NCBI RefSeq assembly: GCF_020283565.1
Contig: NC_060060.1
Span: 72,897,257 to 72,961,256, forward strand
Length of the DNA: 64,000 nt
Direction of reading: 5' to 3'
Origin: Trifolium pratense
Lineage: Eukaryota; Streptophyta; Magnoliopsida; Fabales; Fabaceae
Shown in pieces: positions 40,708-53,966 of this stretch. The position numbers and the translations under genes were made by a program. Under the pieces are notes generated by a model. That model was not told the origin of the DNA, searched no databases, and saw nothing but the letters and a program-made list of their open reading frames with translations. Each line of letters begins with the position of its first letter. The stretch's first letter is position 1.

Positions 40708-43700
40708 TGTAACACCCCGTTTTTCAAAGCATAAAAAGGGGTATTATTTTTTTTTTTTAACAACACGCTTAAATAAAATGGCGCGCGTGAACGCCCGCAG
40801 CTATCTCGGCAATTCGTCATTCAATAGAAAAATAAATATAACATCAACACATTATATTACAGGGCTTCCTCGAAGCAAAGTGTGTACCTGAATAATTTAC
40901 AAACAGCGGATACATTAAGTTCATCAACCAAAAGACACGAGTTATGAACCGAATATATCACAAGGCCAAAAGGCACTAAACATGTCTGAGTATAAATGTA
41001 TAAGACATACAGTCATCCAAAATACAACTAGGCCCTAAGCCTAACCAAAAATGTAGCCTAACAAGCGCTACTCTCTACACTCCGGGATAGTCCACGAAGT
41101 CCTCGCCATCCACATGACCCACAGTCTCGCTAGGCTCTCCGTCATCTAAGGTGGGGGATAACCCGTTCATTTATCACATACAAAGCAAGGGTCACCAACT
41201 GAAACAAATATACATACCAAATACCAAGTACCAAAACGGAAAGCGAGTAATCATTTAACATAATTCTCAACACCAAGAACAATGAATAAAGTGCACACAT
41301 AACCTAATGCAAAACCTCTAATGAATGAGTGTGACACCCCGTCACAGGATCGTCACATGCATGGATTCCGGAATCAAACGGTGGGATAACACCGGGTGCA
41401 ATCACTCAGATCAAACACCTACTCAATTGGTGGAATACCCCGAGTACAATCACTCAGATCAAATACCGGCTCCATTAACGGCGGGTACAATCACTCAGAT
41501 CAAATACCGGCTCACTTAAAGGCGGGAGTATCACCGGGTACAATCACTCAGATCAAATACCCACTATGAATGCATGAGCATACGCCTTCTCTACATATAC
41601 TAATGCAACAACTTACATATTCTCATTAATATGTAATCTCAAACATTCCAACATACATATTCGCATAATATGTAAACAACCAATATGTATTCAACATAAC
41701 TCATTACGAGAATACATAACGCAACCATACAAAGCACTCACAACCAGTGCATAAACAACAAGCCAAAACAACACATGTTATTGTCGGAAGTAAGGCATAA
41801 ATAGAAGGTGCCCTTACCTCGGCAAGCTTCCAATCAAAAACCACAACGTTCGCTCTATTCTACCGTTTCGCGTTTCCTAAAAATAACGAGCGGACAATGA
41901 ATAAGTTTCTCCCAAATTATCTTATCGAAACTAAACCTATCTACAAAGGTCTAGAGGTGTCTAAGGCACTTCCTAACACTCTCGGATATTATTTCCGAGT
42001 CCTCCCCATAGTGATTAAAAATTCCCGAAGTTAAATACACTATTTTTCACAAAACAAACACATTTTCGACAAAATAGTTTTCAAACTAAAATGACCATAA
42101 CTAATTCAACTCTTGTCCACTCGAGACGAACCATACGCCAAACTCTTCGTCTCGAAAAGACGGATCAAATGGTTAAGTTTTGAGGGAACTGAAACAATTT
42201 TAAATGGACGAAAATGCCCCTGCACAGTTCGTCCAGAATTGAGAAATCAAGGCATTCTCCCACAAATTTTCATTTTCAAAGCATACCATTGCTCTCTATG
42301 GTTTTAAACTTCAAAGGACACTTTCATACACTACCAAAACACTTGAAAACAACCTAAAAATTTTACGAAAATATCTCGACAAAATAATCGAGTTTTTCTT
42401 GCGTCGCAAGTTTCAAGTTTTTCTTTCCAAATACAATCCTATAATCAAACTTTGACCCACCTATGATCATTTCATCAAAGCATGCTCATTTTTCACAAAA
42501 TTGTGGACTTAGAAAAATTTCACAAATTTCCCCCCCACACAAGCTCTAGGTTCTGCCCTCCAAAATGGAAGTGGCACTTCCGCTCAAAATTTTTCGCTTC
42601 CGAGGGCATGGTAATATCCCATAATACCCCCGAGTTACTAATCCAAGCCCCAAAAAATTTTCCGGGCAAAGCCTCAAATTTCGAAAATTCAATTTTAGGT
42701 TCTTTAACACACATACAACACTAAAACCATTTTTTTCCCAAAAATTTTTGCATGGTAATTCGCCCTAGGCCACCATTTTGCCTCCCTCAAAGCCCTAACC
42801 AATTTTGAAACCTCTACCACACTTTTCCGAAATTTCTCATGACCAAAAGTTTTCAAAATAAGGACCACACTCAAAATTTTTCCAATACTAATACCTAGCA
42901 TGATTCTATGAGTCCACAAGTCTTTGAAATTGATCAACCAAATCATTTTGAGGGCCAAAGCAAGGATTTCCAAAAATTTGTTCATGAACACCTCAAGAAC
43001 ACACATAAAAAATAAATTTTCTTGTTTCACAAAAACAAAACCATTTCCTAACATCCATTTCCCTACAAAGCTCATAAACAACTTCAAAAATAAAAGCACA
43101 ACACAATTTTCCAAAGTTATGAGCATTTCAAATAAGTTTTTCAAACCCTAACAAAAGATTTTATGAAAATCTTAATCACCATGGAAATCACAACATGCCA
43201 AGCTTAAACAAGCTTAAATACTACTCCTAAACACTTCCTTAGAACCACAAACAACCAAAACTAATTTCTAGAAAAATAATTCTCAAGAACATAACCCAAA
43301 AATTCCTAGAATCATGAGTTTCTACCAAGCAAAAACAAGGAGAAGGCTAGTTACCTTAAGAGAAGTGATTTCCTTGCAAGTTCTATGGATTTCCCTAGCT
43401 TGGAATGAGATGATTTGGTGATGAAATGAAAAATTGGTGAAGGTATGAAAATGGGGGATGGCTTCACGGTTTGGAGAGGAAGAGAAATGGAAAAATTCAG
43501 ATTTTTCTAAGTCCCCAAAGAAGCTAAACCTCCTTATACTATACATTGGTCTTGGTCATTCCTAGCCATTGGATCAAAAGCACTTTCTCTAGATCAAATC
43601 CTAGCCATCCATTTTACTTTAACAAATATCTAGATATTTTCTCTCACGCCCCACAGCTCTCGCGCGCCGCGACGAGCAAAACTCGTAAAAACAGAAAACT

Positions 43701-44631
43701 TACGGAACGGAAGTCCGTCTCAAAATAATTCCAAAACTTATCGCCGAATCTTTTTCCGCGACTGTAATTTTCTTCCACACTCTCGAAAATTATTCTCAGG
43801 ACATATCCTAACTCGCGCAGATAAATAAATCTTCTATCTAAAATTTTACTGAATTCCGAAACCGTAAAATTTTACGACAGCGGGTAAACTATTGCCCGTT
43901 TTCTCAAAAACTAGCATAACGCGAAAAATGAAATTCTAAAGACACAGGATCATCCTCATTCCTATAAGAAGACTAGGAAAACAAACCCCGTGTCATTCTG
44001 ACATTCGAACACAAAACAGGCACGATCTCAGCAAAATATATCGTAATAATGACGATACTCGAACTAATAACTCTCGAACTCTAATCAACCTATCTATAAC
44101 TAATGGTCTTCCATAAGACAAATCCAAATAGCATTCCTTAGCCCAACAACAAACCTCGGAAACGAAATCTACGCGAAAAACTAAGCAACAAAGGTCCCGG
44201 GTGCATAAACCCCTAAAGTCAACTAAAAGTCACAAAAGTCCACCTGTGAACAGTACCATGCGCCTATGCTCAGCCCCCATGGTCAGGTTTTGGCCTAAAA
44301 TGGGCCTCTGCTGTGCCTGGCTCGAGTGCTAGGAAGTGTGGGAAAATTTCTGCGAATCCGCCTCTTACGGAAACGATCATAACTTGAGTTCTGGTTGTCC
44401 AATTGAGACGCACCAATATTCGTTGGAAAGCTAACGAAGAGATCTACAACTTTCATGTTGACCATAAAAACCAAATCAAAACGTAAAGGGGTCAAAAAGG
44501 TACGAGTTTGTTCAGACTTCAACAAAACAACCAAAACCTTGTTTTTTTCATTTCCAAACTCAACATCCTTTCCACACTTAATTTACTCCATAAACTCATA
44601 TAAATTAAAAGTGGAATTTAGGGGTCTTACA
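40708..44631 (-). repeat. 3' LTR of the LARD (3924 bp)
   Basis: Has a 67-bp segment (about 42118-42184) and a TA pair near 43537 that the partner lacks; about one substitution was seen otherwise (near 44174). Confidence 0.93.
41385..41575. repeat. Four-copy short repeat within the LARD LTR
   Basis: CAATCACTCAGATCAAA recurs at about 41399, 41447, 41488 and 41541, each beside ACC(G)GG-type words. The same array is in the other LTR at about 48206-48370. Confidence 0.88.
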
Positions 44632-47142
44632 TTACTACCCACCAATAAGAAGTTTCGTCCTCGAAACTAAAGTGAGAGTAATAACTTAGATTAACTTCAC
44701 GAAAGTCCGCAACCTAAGTTATCACATGACGTTTCCAACATCACATTCTTCTGCCTCCGCATCATAGTCCATTTCATTAAGTTTACACGAAACAGTGACG
44801 GCTACCTTCCAAAAAGAATTTTCAAAAACTTTACGCACTACCAAAGCTGGCCAAACTAGTCCATTCCAGTCAACACGATTCCGCCTACTAATAACAAGAG
44901 ATTAAGGACGATCAGTTCCTCAATTTGTCACTAGATAGTCGACAACCATGATGGTGACATAGACCATCTTTACCAAACTACAATAGCACTCTCAGCCACT
45001 TGTACTCAATTCATCTGAATCACAAAGGTCCAACGTCTTCTTCGAGGTTTTCTACATGTCTCCTCAATTCTTACTACCTCGATCTTGTCTACGAGTCGCA
45101 ACCGCCCACAACATAAATACTCCGAAAGAAGTTGTCATCTCCGTAGAACCTTACAACTTCACCAATGTCCGTAAATCCTTAAAAAAAAATTTTTTTTTTT
45201 TTGATCTCGTAACTTCGCCGCACCGTTCGTTCATACACTAATCTCATTCCAATCTCATTTTTAATAATACCATCCCAACATCCGGTTGGTGATTACAACT
45301 CCCCAAGTTGTCTTGGCGGTTGTCAACTTATAAAATCTTTTGTTAAATTCCCAAACCATTTTAAAACTTCGTCGAGTTTCCTTCCTCTTACCAATAAATT
45401 CTCTCTTCCTCAAAAGAGTTCGTCACCCTCGACCTCCTTAATTGTTCCAACCTCTCCTCTTTATTGTTAACATCCGATGTCCTTTATTTTCTCAACGCGC
45501 ACTTTCCACTATGCTACGCCCATCTTCATTAGAACAATTACTAACCTCCTTTTTTACTTCCACATATAACAAACACACCGCCATGACCTCCGTTCATGTG
45601 GTGCTTTCGACTCCTCAACATACACGCACAATCATAATTTTCCAAATTATGTGTGAGGTAATCCTTTTCGCGAATTCCTTAGTTCTCACAGGCCCCGTTG
45701 CCATGTGCTTCTCCGTTCGACCAATCCCTAATCGTCGTAACTATCTAAAGTTATAGTATTTTCTAATACTAATTACCCACTTCGCGCACAAGTTCTTGCC
45801 GCTCATCTCGACGCATCTACTTACTCAAAAAGTTCTTACTCACTTCTAGCCTTCTCTAAGATGCAACCAACACATTCCTCGTAATCGAACACTCTAAATA
45901 ATTAACCATCCATGTTCCTAGTTATTAGCCCTTTATGCATAACTATCTCTAACCTTATCCTTAGAACGTCATTATGATTAACTTCCAAATTGACTCATCT
46001 TGCTCATCCATCTAGTGTCCGACACTTATTTCAAATCTTAATGCTCGTCTTCTTGAGACTACCCACCAAGAATAAATCATACGCTACCATAACTTCCGTA
46101 ATAGGTCCGATACATAAATCAACTCCTTGAATCTAATCCTCAAGAACTTAAAATACTAGCCATATCATCCAAATTTCCCATTACATCTTAACATTCAACA
46201 AAATGTCCTTCCAACTATCACTCTCATTGTCTTAGTACTCTTACTAACGAACCCCTTTTTTATTCATCTACGACATTTCTAGAAAATTTTCTAAAAATTT
46301 CCGTCCATAACTTGTTTTACTCAAAAAATTTCCACTTCAACTCCTATGATATCATAAACTCAAGGTGCTACTTGATCATTCGTCCCTCTCGGTCGATCGA
46401 AATCGTTAACTTAAATGCCCATTCATACCGAGCCTCTACTCACTCATGGTCTAATCCCGTCAAACTACTTGAGAAATTTAATTTCTCTTAGGTTTTACCC
46501 GCCAAAACTAACAATTCTAGCTTACACGGCTACAACTCTCTAGGTATTTCCACACTATATACCTCTAGCATCGCTTAACATCGACACACAATTCATTTTC
46601 CAAGGTTGAACTACTCGTTCTTTACCTAAACATCCCTCCAAATTCACCCATGATCCAAAAATTAACCAACTATATTCTTGTCTCACATCGACACCTATAC
46701 TTACTATCCCCTGAACTACGCATAGTTCATCACTTATCAACGTGATATTTGTTCTCCTACCTTAAATCATCACGTGATTTACCTTAATACTCACATTTCA
46801 TAATCCCATATGTCTTAAACACTCAACTTAAACCCTTAAGGTACCCATTGTCGGTATAACCGTCGTCTAGCCACGCAAGGTTCACTCACTCTTGACACGC
46901 AACGTCCTTCAATTCTAGTGCGACTTGCCTCGATGATTTTCCAATCGTCGTAATTAATACCAATTGACCTCGTTGTCTGCTCCACCATTCCACAACGGTC
47001 GCACCTTCTTGACAACTAAACGGCTTCATCGAGTCTCGTCCCGAACTCATCGTAGAAGACATCCAATATTTTTCTTAAGAGGTTCCCCTAAATAATTCCG
47101 TACTTGCAATCCTTTACAAGAACGACGTCCACTCGTCCACAC

Positions 47143-47385
47143 TCAACATTGTCGAGTGGCCACGTCCAATGCCACTTCCAAGAATCCCTTGTAGTTTTGA
47201 TTCGCTCCAAGTCCATCTTTCCTTTTCACCCATAGGACTGATGCTCCCCACGGAGACACACTTGGCCTAATAAATCTTTTTCCAATTCCACATCCGACTT
47301 GATAAGCGCCAAACGTAGTTGAATCACGGATTGGTTGAAGACACACATTAACGAAACGAGTTAATGCGCCAATACTAGCAAACAA
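47143..47385 (-). pseudogene. Ty3/gypsy reverse transcriptase trace
   Basis: The translation contains KRFIRPSVSPWGASVLWVKR followed by KDG, the conserved start of the gypsy reverse-transcriptase domain. The usual continuation (CIDYRQLN) is destroyed. This shows the LARD derives from a Ty3/gypsy parent. Confidence 0.8.
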
Positions 47386-47499
47386 GACACACTGCTACCC
47401 ACAAATGATTCGCTAACCCGACGCGAATCCAACTCTAAACTAAGTGACCTCAGACTGTTAACTCATGTACACACTTTCCCTTTGAAGATCTACTGTCGA

Positions 47500-47513
47500 G
47501 CTCTGATACCAAA
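47500..47513 (-). other. Primer binding site of the LARD
   Basis: Complement of TGGTATCAGAGCTC; one base separates it from the LTR start at 47515. Confidence 0.88.
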
Positions 47514-47514
47514 A

Positions 47515-50500
47515 TGTAACACCCCGTTTTTCAAAGCATAAAAAGGGGTATTATTTTTTTTTTTTAACAACACGCTTAAATAAAATGGCGCGCGTGAACG
47601 CCCGCAGCTATCTCGGCAATTCGTCATTCAATAGAAAAATAAATATAACATCAACACATTATATTACAGGGCTTCCTCGAAGCAAAGTGTGTACCTGAAT
47701 AATTTACAAACAGCGGATACATTAAGTTCATCAACCAAAAGACACGAGTTATGAACCGAATATATCACAAGGCCAAAAGGCACTAAACATGTCTGAGTAT
47801 AAATGTATAAGACATACAGTCATCCAAAATACAACTAGGCCCTAAGCCTAACCAAAAATGTAGCCTAACAAGCGCTACTCTCTACACTCCGGGATAGTCC
47901 ACGAAGTCCTCGCCATCCACATGACCCACAGTCTCGCTAGGCTCTCCGTCATCTAAGGTGGGGGATAACCCGTTCATTTATCACATACAAAGCAAGGGTC
48001 ACCAACTGAAACAAATATACATACCAAATACCAAGTACCAAAACGGAAAGCGAGTAATCATTTAACATAATTCTCAACACCAAGAACAATGAATAAAGTG
48101 CACACATAACCTAATGCAAAACCTCTAATGAATGAGTGTGACACCCCGTCACAGGATCGTCACATGCATGGATTCCGGAATCAAACGGTGGGATAACACC
48201 GGGTGCAATCACTCAGATCAAACACCTACTCAATTGGTGGAATACCCCGAGTACAATCACTCAGATCAAATACCGGCTCCATTAACGGCGGGTACAATCA
48301 CTCAGATCAAATACCGGCTCACTTAAAGGCGGGAGTATCACCGGGTACAATCACTCAGATCAAATACCCACTATGAATGCATGAGCATACGCCTTCTCTA
48401 CATATACTAATGCAACAACTTACATATTCTCATTAATATGTAATCTCAAACATTCCAACATACATATTCGCATAATATGTAAACAACCAATATGTATTCA
48501 ACATAACTCATTACGAGAATACATAACGCAACCATACAAAGCACTCACAACCAGTGCATAAACAACAAGCCAAAACAACACATGTTATTGTCGGAAGTAA
48601 GGCATAAATAGAAGGTGCCCTTACCTCGGCAAGCTTCCAATCAAAAACCACAACGTTCGCTCTATTCTACCGTTTCGCGTTTCCTAAAAATAACGAGCGG
48701 ACAATGAATAAGTTTCTCCCAAATTATCTTATCGAAACTAAACCTATCTACAAAGGTCTAGAGGTGTCTAAGGCACTTCCTAACACTCTCGGATATTATT
48801 TCCGAGTCCTCCCCATAGTGATTAAAAATTCCCGAAGTTAAATACACTATTTTTCACAAAACAAACACATTTTCGACAAAATAGTTTTCAAACTAAAATG
48901 ACCATAACTAATTCAACTTTTGAGGGAACTGAAACAATTTTAAATGGACGAAAATGCCCCTGCACAGTTCGTCCAGAATTGAGAAATCAAGGCATTCTCC
49001 CACAAATTTTCATTTTCAAAGCATACCATTGCTCTCTATGGTTTTAAACTTCAAAGGACACTTTCATACACTACCAAAACACTTGAAAACAACCTAAAAA
49101 TTTTACGAAAATATCTCGACAAAATAATCGAGTTTTTCTTGCGTCGCAAGTTTCAAGTTTTTCTTTCCAAATACAATCCTATAATCAAACTTTGACCCAC
49201 CTATGATCATTTCATCAAAGCATGCTCATTTTTCACAAAATTGTGGACTTAGAAAAATTTCACAAATTTCCCCCCCACACAAGCTCTAGGTTCTGCCCTC
49301 CAAAATGGAAGTGGCACTTCCGCTCAAAATTTTTCGCTTCCGAGGGCATGGTAATATCCCATAATACCCCCGAGTTACTAATCCAAGCCCCAAAAAATTT
49401 TCCGGGCAAAGCCTCAAATTTCGAAAATTCAATTTTAGGTTCTTTAACACACATACAACACTAAAACCATTTTTTTCCCAAAAATTTTTGCATGGTAATT
49501 CGCCCTAGGCCACCATTTTGCCTCCCTCAAAGCCCTAACCAATTTTGAAACCTCTACCACACTTTTCCGAAATTTCTCATGACCAAAAGTTTTCAAAATA
49601 AGGACCACACTCAAAATTTTTCCAATACTAATACCTAGCATGATTCTATGAGTCCACAAGTCTTTGAAATTGATCAACCAAATCATTTTGAGGGCCAAAG
49701 CAAGGATTTCCAAAAATTTGTTCATGAACACCTCAAGAACACACATAAAAAATAAATTTTCTTGTTTCACAAAAACAAAACCATTTCCTAACATCCATTT
49801 CCCTACAAAGCTCATAAACAACTTCAAAAATAAAAGCACAACACAATTTTCCAAAGTTATGAGCATTTCAAATAAGTTTTTCAAACCCTAACAAAAGATT
49901 TTATGAAAATCTTAATCACCATGGAAATCACAACATGCCAAGCTTAAACAAGCTTAAATACTACTCCTAAACACTTCCTTAGAACCACAAACAACCAAAA
50001 CTAATTTCTAGAAAAATAATTCTCAAGAACATAACCCAAAAATTCCTAGAATCATGAGTTTCTACCAAGCAAAAACAAGGAGAAGGCTAGTTACCTTAAG
50101 AGAAGTGATTTCCTTGCAAGTTCTATGGATTTCCCTAGCTTGGAATGAGATGATTTGGTGATGAAATGAAAAATTGGTGAAGGTATGAAAATGGGGGATG
50201 GCTTCACGGTTTGGAGAGGAAGAGAAATGGAAAAATTCAGATTTTTCTAAGTCCCCAAAGAAGCTAAACCTCCTTACTATACATTGGTCTTGGTCATTCC
50301 TAGCCATTGGATCAAAAGCACTTTCTCTAGATCAAATCCTAGCCATCCATTTTACTTTAACAAATATCTAGATATTTTCTCTCACGCCCCACAGCTCTCG
50401 CGCGCCGCGACGAGCAAAACTCGTAAAAACAGAAAACTTACGGAACGGAAGTCCGTCTCAAAATAATTCCAAAACTTATCGCCGAATCTTTTTCCGCGAC

Positions 50501-51369
50501 TGTAATTTTCTTCCACACTCTCGAAAATTATTCTCAGGACATATCCTAACTCGCGCAGATAAATAAATCTTCTATCTAAAATTTTACTGAATTCCGAAAC
50601 CGTAAAATTTTACGACAGCGGGTAAACTATTGCCCGTTTTCTCAAAAACTAGCATAACGCGAAAAATGAAATTCTAAAGACACAGGATCATCCTCATTCC
50701 TATAAGAAGACTAGGAAAACAAACCCCGTGTCATTCTGACATTCGAACACAAAACAGGCACGATCTCAGCAAAATATATCGTAATAATGACGATACTCGA
50801 ACTAATAACTCTCGAACTCTAATCAACCTATCTATAACTAATGGTCTTCCATAAGACAAATCCAAATAGCATTCCTTAGCCCAACAACAAACCTCGGAAA
50901 CGAAATCTACGCAAAAAACTAAGCAACAAAGGTCCCGGGTGCATAAACCCCTAAAGTCAACTAAAAGTCACAAAAGTCCACCTGTGAACAGTACCATGCG
51001 CCTATGCTCAGCCCCCATGGTCAGGTTTTGGCCTAAAATGGGCCTCTGCTGTGCCTGGCTCGAGTGCTAGGAAGTGTGGGAAAATTTCTGCGAATCCGCC
51101 TCTTACGGAAACGATCATAACTTGAGTTCTGGTTGTCCAATTGAGACGCACCAATATTCGTTGGAAAGCTAACGAAGAGATCTACAACTTTCATGTTGAC
51201 CATAAAAACCAAATCAAAACGTAAAGGGGTCAAAAAGGTACGAGTTTGTTCAGACTTCAACAAAACAACCAAAACCTTGTTTTTTTCATTTCCAAACTCA
51301 ACATCCTTTCCACACTTAATTTACTCCATAAACTCATATAAATTAAAAGTGGAATTTAGGGGTCTTACA
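47515..51369 (-). repeat. 5' LTR of the LARD (3855 bp)
   Basis: Near-identical to 40708-44631. Open frames in both copies are the same LTR sequence and not genes. Confidence 0.93.
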
Positions 51370-51374
51370 ATATC

Positions 51375-52535
51375 CACTAGTGGAACTTACTTCATCATTA
51401 TCAGTAACCCAATTTGCATCACAAAATCCTTCTAACACAGCAGGAAATTTATAAAAATGCAAACACCAATCCATAGTACCTTTAAGATACCTGAGTAAGC
51501 GACGAAGTGCAGTCCAATGTTCATTACCTGGATTGTGAGTATATCTGCTTAGTCTACTCACAGCATATGCTATGTCAGGTCTAGTGCAATTCATGAGAAA
51601 CATAACACTTCCTATGATTTTAGCATATTCAGTTTGTGAAACACTAGAACCATTGTTTTTCTTAAGATGTATGCTTGGATCATAGGGAGTTTTCACAGGT
51701 AATTCATCACAACAATTAAACTTTTTAAGTATCTTTTCAATATAATGTGCCTGACACAAGGAAAAACCATTATCACTTTTTCTCATTTTAACTCCAAGAA
51801 TCACATCAGCTTCTCCTAGATCTTTCATATCAAAATGAGAGGATAAAAATAATTTGGTCTTTTCCACTACAGTCACATTAGTACCGAAAATTAACATGTA
51901 ATCAACATATAAACATATTATCACACATTCTTGTCCAAACAATTTAGAGTAAACACAAGTGTCAGATGAATTCACAATATAACCATCACTTACCAAAGTT
52001 TGGTCAAATTTTTCATACCATTGTTTGGGAGCCTGTTTAAGGCCATATAATGATTTTCTCAACTTACACACTTTGTTCTCTTGACCTTGAATCACATAGC
52101 TCTCAGGTTGTTCCACATAAATTTCTTCTCTCAAGTCACCATTAAGAAAGGCTGTCTTTACATCCATTTGATGCACTATAAGTCCATGAATAGCAGCTAA
52201 AGCAACAAGAGAACGGATTTGTGGAAATTTTAGTAACAGGAGAATATGTATCAAAATAGTCAATTTCTATTTTTTGTGTGTAACCCGCAACTACTAATCT
52301 AGCCTTAAATTTATCAATGGTTCCATCAGTACTTAATTTCTTTCTAAATATCCATTTACTTCTAATTGGTTTACTTCCTTTAGGCAAATCAACCAAATCC
52401 CAAGTATGATTAGACATGATAGAATCTAATTCACTATTAATTACCTCTTTCCAAAAGTTAGCATCAATAGAAGTTACAGCCTCATTATAAGTTTTAGGAT
52501 CTTCCTCAATGAGAAAAGTAGATACAAATGCATCA
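51375..52535 (-). pseudogene. copia reverse transcriptase and start of RNase H
   Basis: Minus-strand translation from the MULE edge: NDAFVSTFLIEED, WKEVINSELDSI, WIFRKKL, then a frameshift at about 52230-52260. It resumes with [53 protein letters not shown] and [20 protein letters not shown], ending at STSGY where the LARD is inserted. The YVDD catalytic box reads YVDY (about 51905), so the second Asp is lost. Confidence 0.92.
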
Positions 52536-52789
52536 TTTATTTTAGGGTAAATAGTGTCATACCCCCCTGCAAAATAGGCGAGTTTTGCGTTACCCCCCCT
52601 GCAAAATATTTTTTTGAGATTACCCCCTGCAATGTCAAGATTCCTTGCGTTACCCCCCTGGCTCAACAAGTGGGCATATGACATGGACGAATCTTGACGT
52701 GGCATGACACGTGGAAATTAATTTATTTTTTATTTATTTTTAATTGCCAACTCAGTAATTATTTATTTTTTAATTAAAAAAAATGAAAA

Positions 52790-52930
52790 AAACTTTTTTT
52801 TTTAAAGAAACTTTTTTTTTAAAGAAATCTTTTTTTTTTTAAAGAAACTTTTTTTTTAAAAAAAAACTTTTTTTTAAAGAAACTTTTTTTTTTAAAGAAA
52901 TTTTTTTATTTAAAGAAACTTTTTTTTTGG
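52790..52930. repeat. T-tract minisatellite in the MULE
   Basis: Repeats of a 17-20 bp unit, AAAGAAACTTTTTTTTT, next to the left arm. Confidence 0.8.
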
Positions 52931-52969
52931 TTACTCTATTATTATTAGTTATTATTATTATTATTATTA

Positions 52970-53005
52970 CTAGCGGGCCAGGCAGGCGCGTTCCGCGCCT
53001 GCCTG
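52970..53005 (-). other. Helitron 3' terminus (hairpin plus CTAG)
   Basis: Stem 52979-52990 with 52994-53005, loop TTC, then five bases and CTAG. It is strikingly GC-rich in AT-rich surroundings. Confidence 0.85.
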
Positions 53006-53164
53006 TGTCTAACTTATGTACCAAAAAAAAAAGATACGCCTTATGTTATGGTGAGTTTGTTAATAAAAGATTTTTGTTGCTACTAAAAAAAAGCAAGGGT
53101 AATGTTGGTATTATGAAAATTTTACCCCAAAATTCATGTATTCTTTTTATATATTATAGTATAG

Positions 53165-53966
53165 AATAGATATAGATGAAAAAACCATAAAAAAAAAAAA
53201 GAGGAAGTTAAGGGCAATTATGGAATAATTAAAAAATCATAAAGGAAGTTAAGGGCAAAATGGACCAAAAAAAATCCAGCCCAAACTCCCTTATCCCCTT
53301 TATATATTGTTATAGAATAGTATCGAATAGATATAGATGAAAAAAACCATAAAAAAAAAAGAGGAAGTTAAGGGCAATTATGGAATAATTAAAAAATCAT
53401 AAAGGAAGTTAAGGGCAAAATGGACCAAAAAAAATCCAGCCCAAACTCCCTTATCCCCTTTATATATTGTTATAGAATAGTATAGAATAGATATAGATGA
53501 AAAAACCATAAAAAAAAAAAAGGAAGTTAAGGGCAATTATGGAATAATTAAAAAATCATAAAGGAAGTTAAGGGCAAAATGGACCAAAAAAAATCCAGCT
53601 CAAACTCCCTTATCCCCTTTATATATTGTTATAGATATAGTATAGAATAGATATAGATGAAAAAACCATAAAAAAAAAAAGAGGAAGTTAAGGGCAATTA
53701 TGGAATAATTAAAAAATCATAAAGGAAGTTAAGGGCAAAATGGACCAAAAAAAATCCAGCCCAAACTCCCTTATCCCCTTTATATATTGTTATAGATGTT
53801 ATAGATATAGTATAGAATAGATATAGATGAAAAAACCATAAAAAAAAAAAGAGGAAGTTAAGGGCAATTATGGAATAATTAAAAAATCATAAAGGAAGTT
53901 AAGGGCAAAATGGACCAAAAAAAATCCAGCCCAAACTCCCTTATCCCCTTTATATATTGTTATAGA
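53165..53966. repeat. Five-copy tandem repeat of about 160 bp
   Basis: The word GATGAAAAAACC recurs at about 53176, 53336, 53496, 53656 and 53826 (steps 160, 160, 160, 170). Each unit includes GAGGAAGTTAAGGGCAATTA and ends with CCCCTTTATATATTGTTATA, the sequence at the Helitron's own 5' end. Confidence 0.93.

Larger units (their letters stand above)
44632..47514 (-). other. LARD internal domain, non-coding
   Basis: No intact gag or pol. The left edge has a purine-rich tract on the minus strand (TTGGTGGGTAGTAA). Short open frames across it are not supported. Confidence 0.75.
40708..51369 (-). mobile_element. LARD-like Ty3/gypsy derivative with 3.9-kb LTRs
   Basis: LTRs 40708-44631 (3924 bp) and 47515-51369 (3855 bp) begin TGTAACACCCCG and end TCTTACA. 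Perfect TSD ATATC (40703-40707 and 51370-51374). The primer site complement (GAGCTCTGATACCA, 47500-47513) abuts the right LTR, so it reads minus. The 2.9-kb interior has no gag-pol, only a short gypsy reverse-transcriptase trace. Long LTRs around a non-coding centre fit a LARD. The TGTAACACCC start and LTR size suggest Tekay/Del chromovirus ancestry (inference). The LTRs are almost identical, so insertion is very recent. Confidence 0.93.
52970..53966 (-). mobile_element. Short non-autonomous Helitron within the MULE
   Basis: On the minus strand it starts TCTATAACAATATATAAAGG after host A (53967) and ends at CTAG (52973-52970) before host T. The 3' end carries a perfect 12-bp GC-rich hairpin (arms CAGGCAGGCGCG, loop 3 nt) separated from CTAG by 5 nt. 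Both flanks are (ATT)n-like, consistent with insertion at AT without TSD. About 997 bp, non-coding, mostly a tandem array. Confidence 0.8.

Noticed and set aside
41385..41575. Repeats in the LARD LTR as a CRISPR array
   Set aside because: Spacing is irregular, the genome is a plant's, and the same array is in both LTRs.
42704..43144. 146-codon open frame (and its copy at 49444-49884)
   Set aside because: It lies in both LTRs of the LARD, has biased Lys/Phe/Leu composition and no family resemblance; LTR sequence rather than a gene.
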